34,152 nucleotides of DNA from Silvanigrellaceae bacterium (GCA_947457515.1 CANGWC010000001.1:1-34152), one strand, 5' to 3'. Positions 1 to 8,375 are shown, numbered from the stretch's first letter. A program made the numbers and translations. Notes: generated by a model not told the origin, from the letters alone.

Positions 1-423
1 AAAAGAATTACTGTTGAAACTAATAATTCTATTGAATACGTATGGTTAGGTCTAACTGAGATCAGACTTAAAATACTTTCTTTCTTTGGAAAAGGAGTCC
101 AATCTTTGTATTCTATAAATACCGGATAGACCCTGCTCAATGTCGGTAGTATAGCTGAAATTATTGATGATTTTTTAGCCATTAAAGATTCTGAAGCAGA
201 ACTTCCAGATATTGAACGTTTTGATCGTCCAACTCCCTTTGATGAAACTACTTTTTATGAAAAATGATGGAGAGGACGATTTAGAAAAACCGGCATGACA
301 CGCAGTATGGCAGACATACTTATTGGTACCACTGCATCCGCACATGAACTCACGGTGGTTATCAGAAATGTGAGAGATTTTCTAGACTGTGATGTACCAG
401 TTTTTGATCCTTTTGTTGAGTAG
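1..423 (+). pseudogene. Degraded PIN-domain (VapC/FitB-type) toxin gene, 5' end outside window
   Basis: Frame 1 reads across the whole stretch but is broken by TAG at 127-129 and TGA at 265-267. The last 42 codons (from ATG 295) match the C-terminus of FitB/VapC-type PIN ribonucleases: an ADILIG acidic-residue segment, then TVVIRNVRDF and a closing PVFDPF. Upstream in the same frame, LTEIRLKI resembles the conserved acidic helix of PIN toxins and a PFDE motif sits where the family usually has it. The frame is therefore collinear with one PIN protein interrupted by nonsense mutations. No antitoxin is visible, since the window starts inside the gene. An intact short protein from ATG 295 would lack most of the active site. 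Confidence 0.6.
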
Positions 424-471
424 TGATATCCCAGCTAAGGCAGCTAATTTCTAAAGAGCTACAGAGTGACC

Positions 472-1515
472 ATGTACGAATTGAGTTCTAAATATCAAGA
501 AATGCTAGAATCCCATGATTTTAAACATTTTAGTCTTTTAGATCTTAAATCAGAATCTTTAATTCCCCATGTAGAATCTCTAAAAACTTGGCTCAGCAAA
601 AACTATCATGGCTCTATGTCTTATATGGAGAAACATCCTAGAGATAAAGCTGAAACCATTTTAGAAAGTGCAAAATCTGCTTTAATTGTTTTGTTTCCTT
701 ATGCTCAAGGCATGAGACGAAATCAAGAATCTTTAAAATCTCCTGTCTTAGAAAAAATAGGAAAATATGCTCATTATCAGGATTATCATTCTCTAATTCG
801 AAAATCTTTACGTAACTTAGGAAGAGATCTTTCCTTAGATTTTCCTGATTTACAATTTAGACCTATTGCAGATTCGGCACCTTTTCTTGAGAGAGCAACG
901 GCTCAATTAGCCGGGCTAGGCTTCTTTGGTAAGAATACTTTATTAATTAAACCCGGAAGAGGATCATTTTTTTTGATTGGAACCCTTTTCCTTTCTATAC
1001 CTGCTTCTTCTTTAGGGACACCTTCTCAACCTCATTCCTGGAGTGGTTGTGGATCGTGCACTCGTTGTTTAGATGCTTGTCCTACAAATGCATTCCCTGA
1101 AGCTTTTACTTTAGATGCTCGTAAATGCCTTTCATATCTCACCATTGAATATAAAGGCATTGTTCCTAATGAATATCTTCCTCATTATAAAGAAACATTC
1201 TTTGGATGTGATATCTGTCAAAATGTTTGTCCTTATAATCAAGTTACATCTTCACATATCTATTCAAAGTTTAATCACTTAAATCTTGATCCGGATCTGA
1301 AAGTAGAAGATATTGCCATGATGAATCAGCAAGATTTTAAAACATGGTTTCACGGATCTCCTCTTTTAAGGGCGACTTATCCCGGGCTTGTGAGAAATGC
1401 TTTGTATCATCTGTATTCTATTCATTCTCCTTTTTTAAGAACTATCTTAGAAAAAAGAATGGAAGATCCTGAACCCCTGATTAAGGAAGTTGTGAACCAA
1501 TTGATGCAAATATGA
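472..1515 (+). CDS. queG: Epoxyqueuosine reductase QueG
   Basis: Iron-sulfur and cobalamin-dependent enzyme that reduces epoxyqueuosine to queuosine in the wobble position of tRNAs (cytoplasm). Two ferredoxin-type clusters are visible: CGSCTRCLDACP and, about 45 residues later, CDICQNVCPYN. Upstream lies the family segment DSAPFLERATAQLAGLGFFGKNTLLI, which carries the conserved Asp. At about 348 residues it is somewhat shorter than the E. coli enzyme and ends in a short helical tail instead of a full HEAT-repeat extension. ATG 472 is preferred, but the in-frame GTG at 466 with AAAGAG seven bases upstream is also possible. The stop overlaps the cdsA start as ATGA, so the two are probably translationally coupled. 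Confidence 0.95.
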   Translation: MYELSSKYQEMLESHDFKHFSLLDLKSESLIPHVESLKTWLSKNYHGSMSYMEKHPRDKAETILESAKSALIVLFPYAQGMRRNQESLKSPVLEKIGKYAHYQDYHSLIRKSLRNLGRDLSLDFPDLQFRPIADSAPFLERATAQLAGLGFFGKNTLLIKPGRGSFFLIGTLFLSIPASSLGTPSQPHSWSGCGSCTRCLDACPTNAFPEAFTLDARKCLSYLTIEYKGIVPNEYLPHYKETFFGCDICQNVCPYNQVTSSHIYSKFNHLNLDPDLKVEDIAMMNQQDFKTWFHGSPLLRATYPGLVRNALYHLYSIHSPFLRTILEKRMEDPEPLIKEVVNQLMQI

Positions 1516-2384
1516 AAAATTTTATCCTACGTATTTTATCCAGTATTGTTTTTTTAGGGCTTGTTGGTTTAGGGCTTTTTCCTAACGAGTATTCTTTAAT
1601 GATTTTTAAAGTTCTATGGACAGGGATCCTCCTTTTAAGTTTAGGAGAGTTCTTTTCTATTCTTATTTCCAAAACCAAACCCGTTCCTTTAGATAAAACT
1701 CAAACTTTAGGAAGTCCTATTTCTCCCACAACGGTTCCTTTATCTAAAAAAGCGATTCTCCCTTCTCTTGTTTCATTTTTAGGTGTCTTTCTATCCACTT
1801 TCACTGTTGCTGAAATCACAGTTATCCTCACAGGATTTCTCAATCGTAGAGATCCTAAAACCTGGATAAAATATGTGGCTTTTGGGGTTTTATCCCAGGC
1901 TTTTATCACGCAACCCCTGACGATTTTATTATATTTAAGAGAAGACCATGTTTTTCATATTTATCTTTGTTTAGCTGTTGGAATCGGAAGTGATACAGGA
2001 GGGTATCTCTTTGGTCATTTAAGTCGAATCATCTCTCGATTCATAAAGTCTTATGAGCCTTATCTCATTGTTCCTTTTATCTCGCCCCATAAAACTCTAG
2101 AAGGCTCTCTAGGAGGTTTCATAGGCTCATTGATTCTCTGTTATGTTCTTTCTCAGGTAACTGGATTCTCTATCCCTTGGATGTATGTTCCTGCCATGAC
2201 CTTAATGTGTCAAATGGGCGATCTTTTAGAAAGTGGATTTAAAAGAAGTCTTCATGTGAAAGATAGTGGATCTTTGATCCCTGGACATGGCGGAATCCTA
2301 GATCGAATTGATGGGTACTTACTTTTATTACCCTTTTACGAAACTTTGGTGCGCAGCTATGTTGAGACGATCTTGCTTAGGTGA
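1512..2384 (+). CDS. cdsA: Phosphatidate cytidylyltransferase CdsA
   Basis: Inner-membrane enzyme making CDP-diacylglycerol from phosphatidic acid and CTP, the branch point of phospholipid synthesis. The complete C-terminal signature is present: a GFKRSLHVKDSG segment followed by IPGHGGILDRIDG. Several hydrophobic helices precede it (about residues 5-50, 75-115, 135-165, 205-230), and SDTGGYLFG and SPHKTLEGSLGG are family motifs. Length (290) is normal. It starts in the stop codon of queG (ATGA overlap), so expression is probably from the queG promoter. Its 3' end overlaps the minus-strand gene at 2328 by 57 bp. The acyltransferase at 3531 acts earlier in the same lipid pathway. Confidence 0.95.
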   Translation: MKNFILRILSSIVFLGLVGLGLFPNEYSLMIFKVLWTGILLLSLGEFFSILISKTKPVPLDKTQTLGSPISPTTVPLSKKAILPSLVSFLGVFLSTFTVAEITVILTGFLNRRDPKTWIKYVAFGVLSQAFITQPLTILLYLREDHVFHIYLCLAVGIGSDTGGYLFGHLSRIISRFIKSYEPYLIVPFISPHKTLEGSLGGFIGSLILCYVLSQVTGFSIPWMYVPAMTLMCQMGDLLESGFKRSLHVKDSGSLIPGHGGILDRIDGYLLLLPFYETLVRSYVETILLR

Positions 2385-2834
2385 AGGAAATACAAGAGTT
2401 TTAGAGTCTATTTTTGCATTACCATCCCATTTAGCTAATTCCATAAGACTCATGGCACTGATCACTTTCATTTCAAGCTCCTCTCCAAGACGATTCATTT
2501 CATGTCGTCTCGAATAGGCTGAAAATAGACCTATTACGCCCCCTAAGGTTGCTCCAGCAATGATAAGCCTTGTTAAGAAAAGATACACGATTTGAACTGC
2601 TTCTTTATTAATCCAAGCAAACTGAGTAGCATCATTAGCAGCCCACTGCATTAAAGGATCTTGAATACCTCGGAGTGTTAAATAAACAATAACAGGACCT
2701 AAGATTCCTAAAAGAATACCTTTAGATACACTTCCTATCCATAAAAGGTAAGAACGAGATTGATAAAGTCTTATCCGTTTTGCATGTTCTGGAAAGACAA
2801 GCTTTGCTTTTTCATAAACATTTTGATTCATCAT
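2328..2834 (-). CDS. Hypothetical two-helix membrane protein
   Basis: I do not recognise a family. The 168-residue product has two clear hydrophobic segments (about residues 30-52 and 83-106), the second rich in Gly and small residues (IIAGATLGGVIGLFSAY). The N-terminus is basic. After the second helix comes an amphipathic helix (EMNRLGEELEMKVISAMSLMELAKW) and a cytoplasmic-looking tail. It starts 4 bp after the stop of the phosphopantetheinyl transferase gene, so the two form an operon. It runs tail-to-tail into cdsA with a 57-bp overlap. Two adjacent ATG codons could start it; the first is used here. Confidence 0.75.
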   Translation of the reverse strand: MMNQNVYEKAKLVFPEHAKRIRLYQSRSYLLWIGSVSKGILLGILGPVIVYLTLRGIQDPLMQWAANDATQFAWINKEAVQIVYLFLTRLIIAGATLGGVIGLFSAYSRRHEMNRLGEELEMKVISAMSLMELAKWDGNAKIDSKTLVFPSPKQDRLNIAAHQSFVKG

Positions 2835-2838
2835 CCTT

Positions 2839-3498
2839 CTAATCTAACATATTCTTAAAAGTAGAGAGGAGCGGAAGACTTTGCCGAGAATAGACGTTGA
2901 CGTTTTTAGGAAGAAGACATGTTAAAAAATAGTCATCGATATTCTTCTCCCTAAAACTGTATTTATATCCCTCTTTCTCAAATTCTTTAGGAATAAAAGG
3001 CATAGGAGGTTTCTTCTCAAAAGCTTTTATGTAAGCTTCTCTTCGACTCCACTGAGTAATATATTCTTTCCCCCAAGGACTTTCTTTTTCAATATCAATT
3101 CCTATAAAAAGATCTTTAGACAGTACATGAGCTGCTATGACAATAGCTGCATAACCCAATCGATGGCTGACACTGAAAGGAAGGAATTGCTTTTGGTCTA
3201 TGAGAAATTTAGGTTTTCCAGAATGGCTGTAATGTATAAGAATATCTTTGATTCTTTGTTTCTCTAAATTTAAAATTTGAGCAATCATTAACCTTAAAAA
3301 AGCTCTGCAATAGAGAAACTCTGACTTCTGATGATAATTTTGAATCTGATAATATCTTTCCGTTTCTTCGTCTGAAAGAAGTTTTAACCATGGAATGTCT
3401 ATTTGAGAAACTTCATAAATTGAGAAATGAATGATTTCAAAGGTGGGTAATGAATAATAAGCATTGCGTCTTTTTTCTGACACATTTTGGTAATCCAT
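2839..3498 (-). CDS. 4'-phosphopantetheinyl transferase, Sfp-type, with shortened core
   Basis: Predicted to transfer 4'-phosphopantetheine from CoA to a carrier-protein serine. In order it shows the N-terminal LLSDEETERYYQIQNYHQKSEF helix, CRAFLRLMIAQIL, HSGKPKF, the FSVSHRLGYAAIVIA strand, the Mg-binding GIDIE and WSRREAYIKAF with the catalytic Glu and Lys four residues apart. The Asp of GIDIE and the Glu of REAYIKA are only 19 residues apart, whereas characterised Sfp-type enzymes have about 40-45. A segment of roughly 25 residues is thus missing although the frame is intact and total length is near normal. It is divergent from the acyltransferase at 3531 with only 32 bp between starts. 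No NRPS/PKS is in the window, so an acyl carrier protein is the likely substrate. Confidence 0.85.
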   Translation of the reverse strand: MDYQNVSEKRRNAYYSLPTFEIIHFSIYEVSQIDIPWLKLLSDEETERYYQIQNYHQKSEFLYCRAFLRLMIAQILNLEKQRIKDILIHYSHSGKPKFLIDQKQFLPFSVSHRLGYAAIVIAAHVLSKDLFIGIDIEKESPWGKEYITQWSRREAYIKAFEKKPPMPFIPKEFEKEGYKYSFREKNIDDYFLTCLLPKNVNVYSRQSLPLLSTFKNMLD

Positions 3499-3530
3499 AC
3501 AAATTAAAGAATCATCTCCGATAAATCATT

Positions 3531-4922
3531 ATGGCTCATCACACACTTCCTCAGCTTGTTGCAAAAGCACTGAGCGCTCTTTTTTTTAGAAATATTTATA
3601 TTTCTGGAAAACCTCATATGGGTAAGTCTACTATTTGGGCCGCAAATCATACAAGCGGTATCGTAGATGCCGTTGTTCTGCATTCTGTATCAGAACAATC
3701 CTTAAGACCTCTTTCAAAGCATACATTATGGGAAAATCCCGTCATGAAAGTCTTTCTCAATTGGGTCAAGGCAATACCTGTTTATAGAGTTCAGGATATC
3801 AAAAAAGATGTCACTGCAAATAAAATAGCTGCTGTAACCTCTCCTGACGAACAATTATCTAGTAATACTAATAATGAAGCATTTCAGCAAGTTGCAGAAG
3901 TTATTCTCTCAGGCGGATGCCCTCTGATTTTTCCAGAGGGTGTGAGTCATGACACCACAAAGATCTATAAACTCAAGACAGGTCTAGCTCGAATGGCGAT
4001 TCAAACTTTATATAAAGCAACAGATCCTGAATTTACACTCTGGATTCAGCCTGTCACCATAGACTATTTTGAAAAAGATGAATTCAGATCTGATCTTGCT
4101 ATTCATTTCTGTGAGCCTATTGCTCTTTCATCTGTAGATTTTACCGTTCATGAAATTACAGAAACACTTCAAAATGCATTAAATGATAATTTAGCGACTT
4201 TCGAAACTTGGGAAGAAAAAAGAAACTGGCAATTTATTTTTGAAATGATCTATGGAAGGAAACACCGAAGTGCTCGAGAGTTTAAGCTAGCTATTTCTCA
4301 TTACAAACCCATCTTAGATAAGACAACAGGCTTCCTTGAAAAAATACAGATTATGAGACATATGCTTTTAGCAATGCGCTTGGAGCCTAGACAACTGATC
4401 TGGGGAGAAATCAATGATAAAAGCGGTCATTTTTTAAGAAAGTTTGTACAAGAATCCTGGTTCTACTTAATTTTTGGACTGATTTCTAGATATACCATTG
4501 CTACAATATGGGTATTTCCTTTTTGGCTTTGTCATAAACTCGCAGAATCCAGCACTAAAGATAGAGATGTTGTTTCTACCTTTAAGATAGGTCATGGACT
4601 GTATATTCTTCCCTTATGGAGCTTCCTATACATTGGAGTGGTTGTAACTATTATAGAGTCTTTTTCTTCTTTTGATCGTCCATTTCTTTTGTGGCTGATC
4701 ATGCATCTTTGGGTAACACCTCTGACTATTTTTGCATTATGGTGCATCGAAAAAACAGATTTCTTCCCTGGATTTTGGCAACTCGCTCAACTGAAGATTC
4801 TCTACCCTAGAAGATATAAAAACGTTATGGACGAGTGGCGTAATTTAAACACTGAACTTGCCATCAGTCTTCATCTTCCTATGGATGAAGTCCCTGAACA
4901 AGATCTCAAAAAATCTGCTTAA
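3531..4922 (+). CDS. Membrane 1-acylglycerol-3-phosphate acyltransferase-like protein (PlsC superfamily)
   Basis: Glycerolipid acyltransferase. The N-terminal domain (about residues 1-220) has the catalytic block NHTSGIVDA (an HX5D spacing as in the Gat1/GPAT-like branch rather than the usual HX4D), AIPVYR, LIFPEGVSHD and KLKTGLARMAIQ. The C-terminal part (about 300-430) adds two to three hydrophobic segments, making it longer (463 aa) than simple PlsC and like the large LPLAT group found in several Gram-negative phyla. Role inferred: phosphatidic acid synthesis feeding CdsA. It is alone on its strand. The stop TAA overlaps the bamD stop on the other strand in the palindrome TTAA. Confidence 0.85.
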   Translation: MAHHTLPQLVAKALSALFFRNIYISGKPHMGKSTIWAANHTSGIVDAVVLHSVSEQSLRPLSKHTLWENPVMKVFLNWVKAIPVYRVQDIKKDVTANKIAAVTSPDEQLSSNTNNEAFQQVAEVILSGGCPLIFPEGVSHDTTKIYKLKTGLARMAIQTLYKATDPEFTLWIQPVTIDYFEKDEFRSDLAIHFCEPIALSSVDFTVHEITETLQNALNDNLATFETWEEKRNWQFIFEMIYGRKHRSAREFKLAISHYKPILDKTTGFLEKIQIMRHMLLAMRLEPRQLIWGEINDKSGHFLRKFVQESWFYLIFGLISRYTIATIWVFPFWLCHKLAESSTKDRDVVSTFKIGHGLYILPLWSFLYIGVVVTIIESFSSFDRPFLLWLIMHLWVTPLTIFALWCIEKTDFFPGFWQLAQLKILYPRRYKNVMDEWRNLNTELAISLHLPMDEVPEQDLKKSA

Positions 4923-5641
4923 TTTGTTTTAAGCAACTCTTTTGCTTTGTCTACTAAGGCTGATTGCCCTGGACACACATAATGATCTTTACAATTTGGG
5001 ATTGTTTTTAAGGCCTTTCGGACTCTCATTCGTGCTTGTTTCCAGATATCTTTATTTATCTTTCCTTTTTCTAAAATTTTAACATCATAAATAAAAGACG
5101 AATAAATTTTATTTTTACCGTAATAGAATTCTGAAATCTGATTATAATGATTCAAGACCCTATCTTGAAGTTTATTCATTCTTCTCTGAGCTTCCTGAGC
5201 CAACGCATCTTGCGGATATCTTTCTTTAAAAGCCTCGTACGCTTCAAAAGCAATCAAAGTGATAGATTGATCTCTATGGCTATCTTCAGAAGACTGTTTT
5301 TCCCAACACTCTGCAATACGAAAGATCGCATCTTTAACACGGGGATTTTTAGGACTCAGTTTTATATATTCTTGGTAAGAATCTAACGCTTCTACATATT
5401 TTTGAGATTGGTAATAAGCATCTGCTTGAAGAAACCTAGCTTCTGAAGAATAGGCTACATAAGGATACCTTGTTTTATAAGCATCAATATCATGAATCAG
5501 CTCTTCCCATCGATGATCCTCATAATAGGACTGAATTCTTTTTTGACCTTCTTCAGGAGAAAGATCTTGAATGGCTAATGTTTGACAAGCACATAACGTC
5601 ATACTTAAAAATAGATTTCTATATCGCATGCATCTATGCAT
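4919..5641 (-). CDS. bamD: Outer-membrane assembly lipoprotein BamD
   Basis: Periplasmic TPR lipoprotein of the BAM complex that folds outer-membrane beta-barrels. The signal peptide ends in a lipobox LCAC (Cys19), followed by QTLA. The mature part begins with SPEEGQKRIQSYYEDHRWEELIHDIDAYKTRYPY, typical of the first BamD TPR. Further helical repeats follow: ARFLQADAYYQSQKYVEALDSYQEYIKLSPKNP and AFEAYEAFKERYPQDALAQEAQRRM. Length (240 aa) fits BamD. It is the last gene of a minus-strand run, 4 bp after the Ser/Glu-rich protein, and overlaps the acyltransferase stop. A second ATG four codons downstream is an alternative start. Confidence 0.9.
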   Translation of the reverse strand: MHRCMRYRNLFLSMTLCACQTLAIQDLSPEEGQKRIQSYYEDHRWEELIHDIDAYKTRYPYVAYSSEARFLQADAYYQSQKYVEALDSYQEYIKLSPKNPRVKDAIFRIAECWEKQSSEDSHRDQSITLIAFEAYEAFKERYPQDALAQEAQRRMNKLQDRVLNHYNQISEFYYGKNKIYSSFIYDVKILEKGKINKDIWKQARMRVRKALKTIPNCKDHYVCPGQSALVDKAKELLKTN

Positions 5642-5645
5642 AATT

Positions 5646-6050
5646 TTAAGTCAGGAAAAGTACAAGTATTAATACGAGTAAAAGAGAACCAGCAACAATA
5701 AACCAATTCAGAGGAAAGGGGTCAGAAGGCACCGTTACATCGGATACTAAAGGTTTTCCTGTTTCACTTTCTTTTACAGATTCCTCAGTTGATTCCTCGC
5801 TTGTAGCTTCTTTGAGAGATTTTTGATTTGAAGCTTCTTCAGATGTTTTATCTTCACCCTCTTTTTTGAGAGAAGTTTTTTCTTTCTGATCTCCATGTGA
5901 AGAAGATTTCTCACTCTGTCCATCACGAGTTTCCTCTTCCGATGAAGTGACTTGTTTATGAGAAGATTTCTCTTTCCCATAAAGATCCTGAGGGTTTATC
6001 ACTAAAAAACCACTGATCCCTAAGAGTATTCTTTGATAATATGCTGCCAC
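5646..6050 (-). CDS. Ser/Glu/Lys-rich low-complexity protein with C-terminal membrane anchor
   Basis: No recognised family. It has a weakly hydrophobic N-terminus (ILLGISGFLVI, about residues 8-18), then about 80 residues of highly charged Ser/Glu/Lys low-complexity sequence (residues 25-105), then a strong transmembrane helix ending the protein (WFIVAGSLLLVLILVLFLT). This could be a tail-anchored or double-anchored stalk-like protein. It overlaps the 3' end of the upstream 114-residue gene by 31 bp and lies 4 bp before bamD, so it is very likely translated as part of the bamD transcript. The low-complexity part may diverge quickly, so weak homology would not be surprising. Confidence 0.7.
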   Translation of the reverse strand: MAAYYQRILLGISGFLVINPQDLYGKEKSSHKQVTSSEEETRDGQSEKSSSHGDQKEKTSLKKEGEDKTSEEASNQKSLKEATSEESTEESVKESETGKPLVSDVTVPSDPFPLNWFIVAGSLLLVLILVLFLT

Positions 6051-6364
6051 AAATTTTTATCCTTATCCGTAAAAAATTCTAGGCCATAAAAGAAAAGATT
6101 TAAAGCACTCCCACCGATTAATAATGAACTTACCTTAGGTAAAGTGAGAGTATAAGTGAAAAAAGGCTCTTGATAATGAATACAAAGATCAATTCTTTGA
6201 ACCAGTGCTGGACGCAGATCTTTAAAAAAAGAAATTAAGCCTTCTTGATCTTCTGTTTTTAAAATACCTAATGAAAGATTTAATCCTTCTTCTGTTACCT
6301 GAGATATATTTCCACAAAAACCATGATAAAAACATCCGCAAACGATCCAGACTTCACATTCCAT
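6020..6364 (-). CDS. Hypothetical protein, first gene of the bamD cluster (PilZ-like pattern possible)
   Basis: A 114-residue protein without signal peptide or clear membrane helix. The pattern NISQVTEEGLNLSLG followed later by ALNLFFYGLEF loosely recalls the DxSxxG...GxxF layout of PilZ domains, but the N-terminal RxxxR is absent, so this is only a suggestion. The N-terminus is Cys-rich (four Cys in the first 17 residues). It overlaps the next gene by 31 bp in another frame and opens a three-gene minus-strand cluster ending in bamD. Reality is supported by this spacing and by the lack of any competing ORF. Confidence 0.6.
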   Translation of the reverse strand: MECEVWIVCGCFYHGFCGNISQVTEEGLNLSLGILKTEDQEGLISFFKDLRPALVQRIDLCIHYQEPFFTYTLTLPKVSSLLIGGSALNLFFYGLEFFTDKDKNLWQHIIKEYS

Positions 6365-6594
6365 AACATACTAGGTTATACAATAATCCTAGCATTCACC
6401 AAGAGTTTTTTGGTTGTAATATTTTTAATCTTTATTTTATCTAAAAAATGATCTTCCATACAGAGACTCAACTTTCAAAACATTCAAACTCTAGTTAAGT
6501 ATTTTGATCCCAAATCATACCTAAAAGTTCAGATGTTTAAGTTGATCTCATATTTCAAATATCGTAGGTTGAATCCTTTAACATAAGGAACTCT
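6365..6594. other. AT-rich divergent intergenic region
   Basis: No gene or repeat is seen. It separates the bamD cluster (minus) from the exported protein at 6595 (plus), so promoters for both must lie here. A purine-rich AAGGAA lies just upstream of ATG 6595 and supports that start. Confidence 0.4.
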
Positions 6595-7107
6595 ATGTAT
6601 TCTATAATGATATCAATAGCATTAAGCCTATTTTGCCACACTCTGTATGCAGATAGCTCTTATTCTAATTATGGTCTTGATCTGCTCAGAAAATCTGATA
6701 TTCAAATTGAAAATTATATTCAAAATTTGATTTCAGATAGAAACTTGGAATCTACTTTTATGGACTTTCTAAAGAGGGGTACTTCTTATAAAGAGAGTAT
6801 GATACGCCATGAAAGAATAGAGAGATCTTTACAGATTCTCAATCGTCCAGATATTTATCCATTTAAAAAAGATATGACTATTAGACACTATAGATCTTTT
6901 TGGAATGCTTTTGCATATAAACTTCGCGAATCTGAATTAATCACTCGTTTAGAATATTCTGAGATCAAATCTGTATTTGCAAGACTTGCTGAAGCTAAAG
7001 AACAAACCGAACCTTTAAAATATATCGCTGCGGATCTTGCGCGTATTATATTGATGGAAAACTTATATAAAGCACATAAAAATATTCTTCCAAAAAGAAA
7101 AAGATAA
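6595..7107 (+). CDS. Small exported protein of unknown function
   Basis: It starts with a probable Sec signal peptide (IMISIALSLFCHTLYA, cleavage near residue 19 before DSS). The mature part of about 150 residues is mostly helical and charged, with no motif I recognise, and ends in a basic KRKR tail. AAGGAA about 6 bases before ATG 6595 supports the start. It lies upstream of the two CxxCH lipoproteins on the same strand, but 116 bp of AT-rich sequence separate it from the first of them, so co-transcription is uncertain. Confidence 0.7.
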   Translation: MYSIMISIALSLFCHTLYADSSYSNYGLDLLRKSDIQIENYIQNLISDRNLESTFMDFLKRGTSYKESMIRHERIERSLQILNRPDIYPFKKDMTIRHYRSFWNAFAYKLRESELITRLEYSEIKSVFARLAEAKEQTEPLKYIAADLARIILMENLYKAHKNILPKRKR

Positions 7108-7223
7108 TTTCATCTCCCAAAACTCTTTCATAATCAATAGATTAAAAAATATTTAGTCTATTTCAAAAATCTCTATTACTTAACGTTTCATCATTCCGAT
7201 ATCATAGAATAACTTGTTCGTTT

Positions 7224-7652
7224 ATGATTCTTGAATTCTTAATACTTTTTCTTCTATTTTCCTGTGGTACCCCCACTGAATCCATTGCGAGAAGTACATC
7301 TTCTGTTCAAACAATCACTACGACGACTTCTACAGTAACCTCCACAGCTACTACGCCTGCAACCTCTTTTGTATGGGATTCTGATTTTCAGCAAGAAACA
7401 GCTCAAGATATCTGTGATAACTCTTCATCAGTGCCTCCTCAAAATCAGTGCTACACTCTTTTTAAATACTGTGGGAGTTGTCATGGATCTTGGGTCACAA
7501 GCATGCCTTCTTTATCTCTGAAAAAAACTACCCTTCTTCAACACCTTCAAGGCACGCTTGATCCTATGCCTAGAGGTCGCTGGCAAGCTTTTTATAATTC
7601 TCCCGAAGGGAAAGATCTGATTAACTGGTTTAAAATAGGCATGCCTAAATAA
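7224..7652 (+). CDS. c-type cytochrome-like lipoprotein (copy 1)
   Basis: Short signal peptide with lipobox LFSC (Cys14), then a Ser/Thr-rich linker of about 35 residues, then a compact C-terminal domain holding one haem c attachment motif, CGSCH. A DPMPRG segment about 35 residues later may give the axial Met, and a terminal helix (GKDLINWFKIG) resembles class I cytochrome c ends. Two further Cys flank the motif and might form a disulfide. Predicted envelope electron carrier; requires a Ccm system not seen here. The C-terminal domain is highly similar to the next gene, so the two are tandem duplicates. Confidence 0.8.
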   Translation: MILEFLILFLLFSCGTPTESIARSTSSVQTITTTTSTVTSTATTPATSFVWDSDFQQETAQDICDNSSSVPPQNQCYTLFKYCGSCHGSWVTSMPSLSLKKTTLLQHLQGTLDPMPRGRWQAFYNSPEGKDLINWFKIGMPK

Positions 7653-7736
7653 CTTTAATATTTCTGATAATTTAGAGAGATTTCTATAATTTATAAGAAT
7701 AAGCATCCAATATCATTAAAAAGGCTTAAACTGTTT

Positions 7737-8375
7737 ATGATTTTAGAATTTATCCTACTATTTCTAAATTTCTCATGCGGAAAAGTCATAAAACTGTACA
7801 CTCCTCATCAAAAAGAGCCTCATCAAAAAATTGAGACCCCTGAATCTTTAAAATCAGAATTCACCTCACTCACTTCAACGGAAACTCCCCCTGCTATGAC
7901 AGAGATACCCTCTGCTCCACCTGTTACCCCCGATACCATTTCGAAAGCCGACCCAATAACCTTTCCTGTGGATAACTCTACAGTCACGCCTGCACCAGCA
8001 GATAACTCGTCGACACCACCAGCACCCATAATAGCTAAAGAAGCAGAAAATCCATCAAGTACTCCGACCTCCGTCATAACTTCTTCACTGGTTTGGGACT
8101 CTGAATTGCAACAAGATGCTGCGGAAGAAGTTTGTAATCGTTCTTCAAATATTCCTCCTCGGAATCACTGTCTCACTCTTTTCAAGTATTGTGGCAATTG
8201 TCATGGATCTTGGGTCACTAGTATGTCTTCTTTATCTTTAAAAAAAGATCCTATTCTTCAGCATCTTCAGGGAACGATTGATCCTATGCCTAAAGATCGT
8301 TGGCAAATTTTTTATGATTCCCCAGAAGGGAAAGCTTTAATCGAATGGTTTAAAGCTGGTATCCCGCTCCAATAG
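7737..8375 (+). CDS. c-type cytochrome-like lipoprotein (copy 2, expanded Pro/Thr linker)
   Basis: Paralogue of the preceding gene. It has almost the same signal peptide (MILEF..LLFL.FSC, lipid Cys14) and a very similar C-terminal domain with CGNCH, DPMPKD and the GKALIEWFKAG helix. The difference is the linker between lipid anchor and haem domain: about 100 residues rich in Pro, Thr, Ser and Ala, against about 35 in copy 1. The haem domain would thus sit further from the membrane. Its 3' end overlaps the minus-strand gene at 8350 by 26 bp. AAAAAGG about 13 bases before the ATG is a distant possible ribosome site. Confidence 0.8.
   Translation: MILEFILLFLNFSCGKVIKLYTPHQKEPHQKIETPESLKSEFTSLTSTETPPAMTEIPSAPPVTPDTISKADPITFPVDNSTVTPAPADNSSTPPAPIIAKEAENPSSTPTSVITSSLVWDSELQQDAAEEVCNRSSNIPPRNHCLTLFKYCGNCHGSWVTSMSSLSLKKDPILQHLQGTIDPMPKDRWQIFYDSPEGKALIEWFKAGIPLQ

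Noticed and set aside
7823-8077. Minus-strand 84-residue Gly/Val/Ser-rich ORF
   Set aside because: It is the complement of the Pro/Thr-rich linker of the second cytochrome-like lipoprotein; repetitive composition keeps the frame open.
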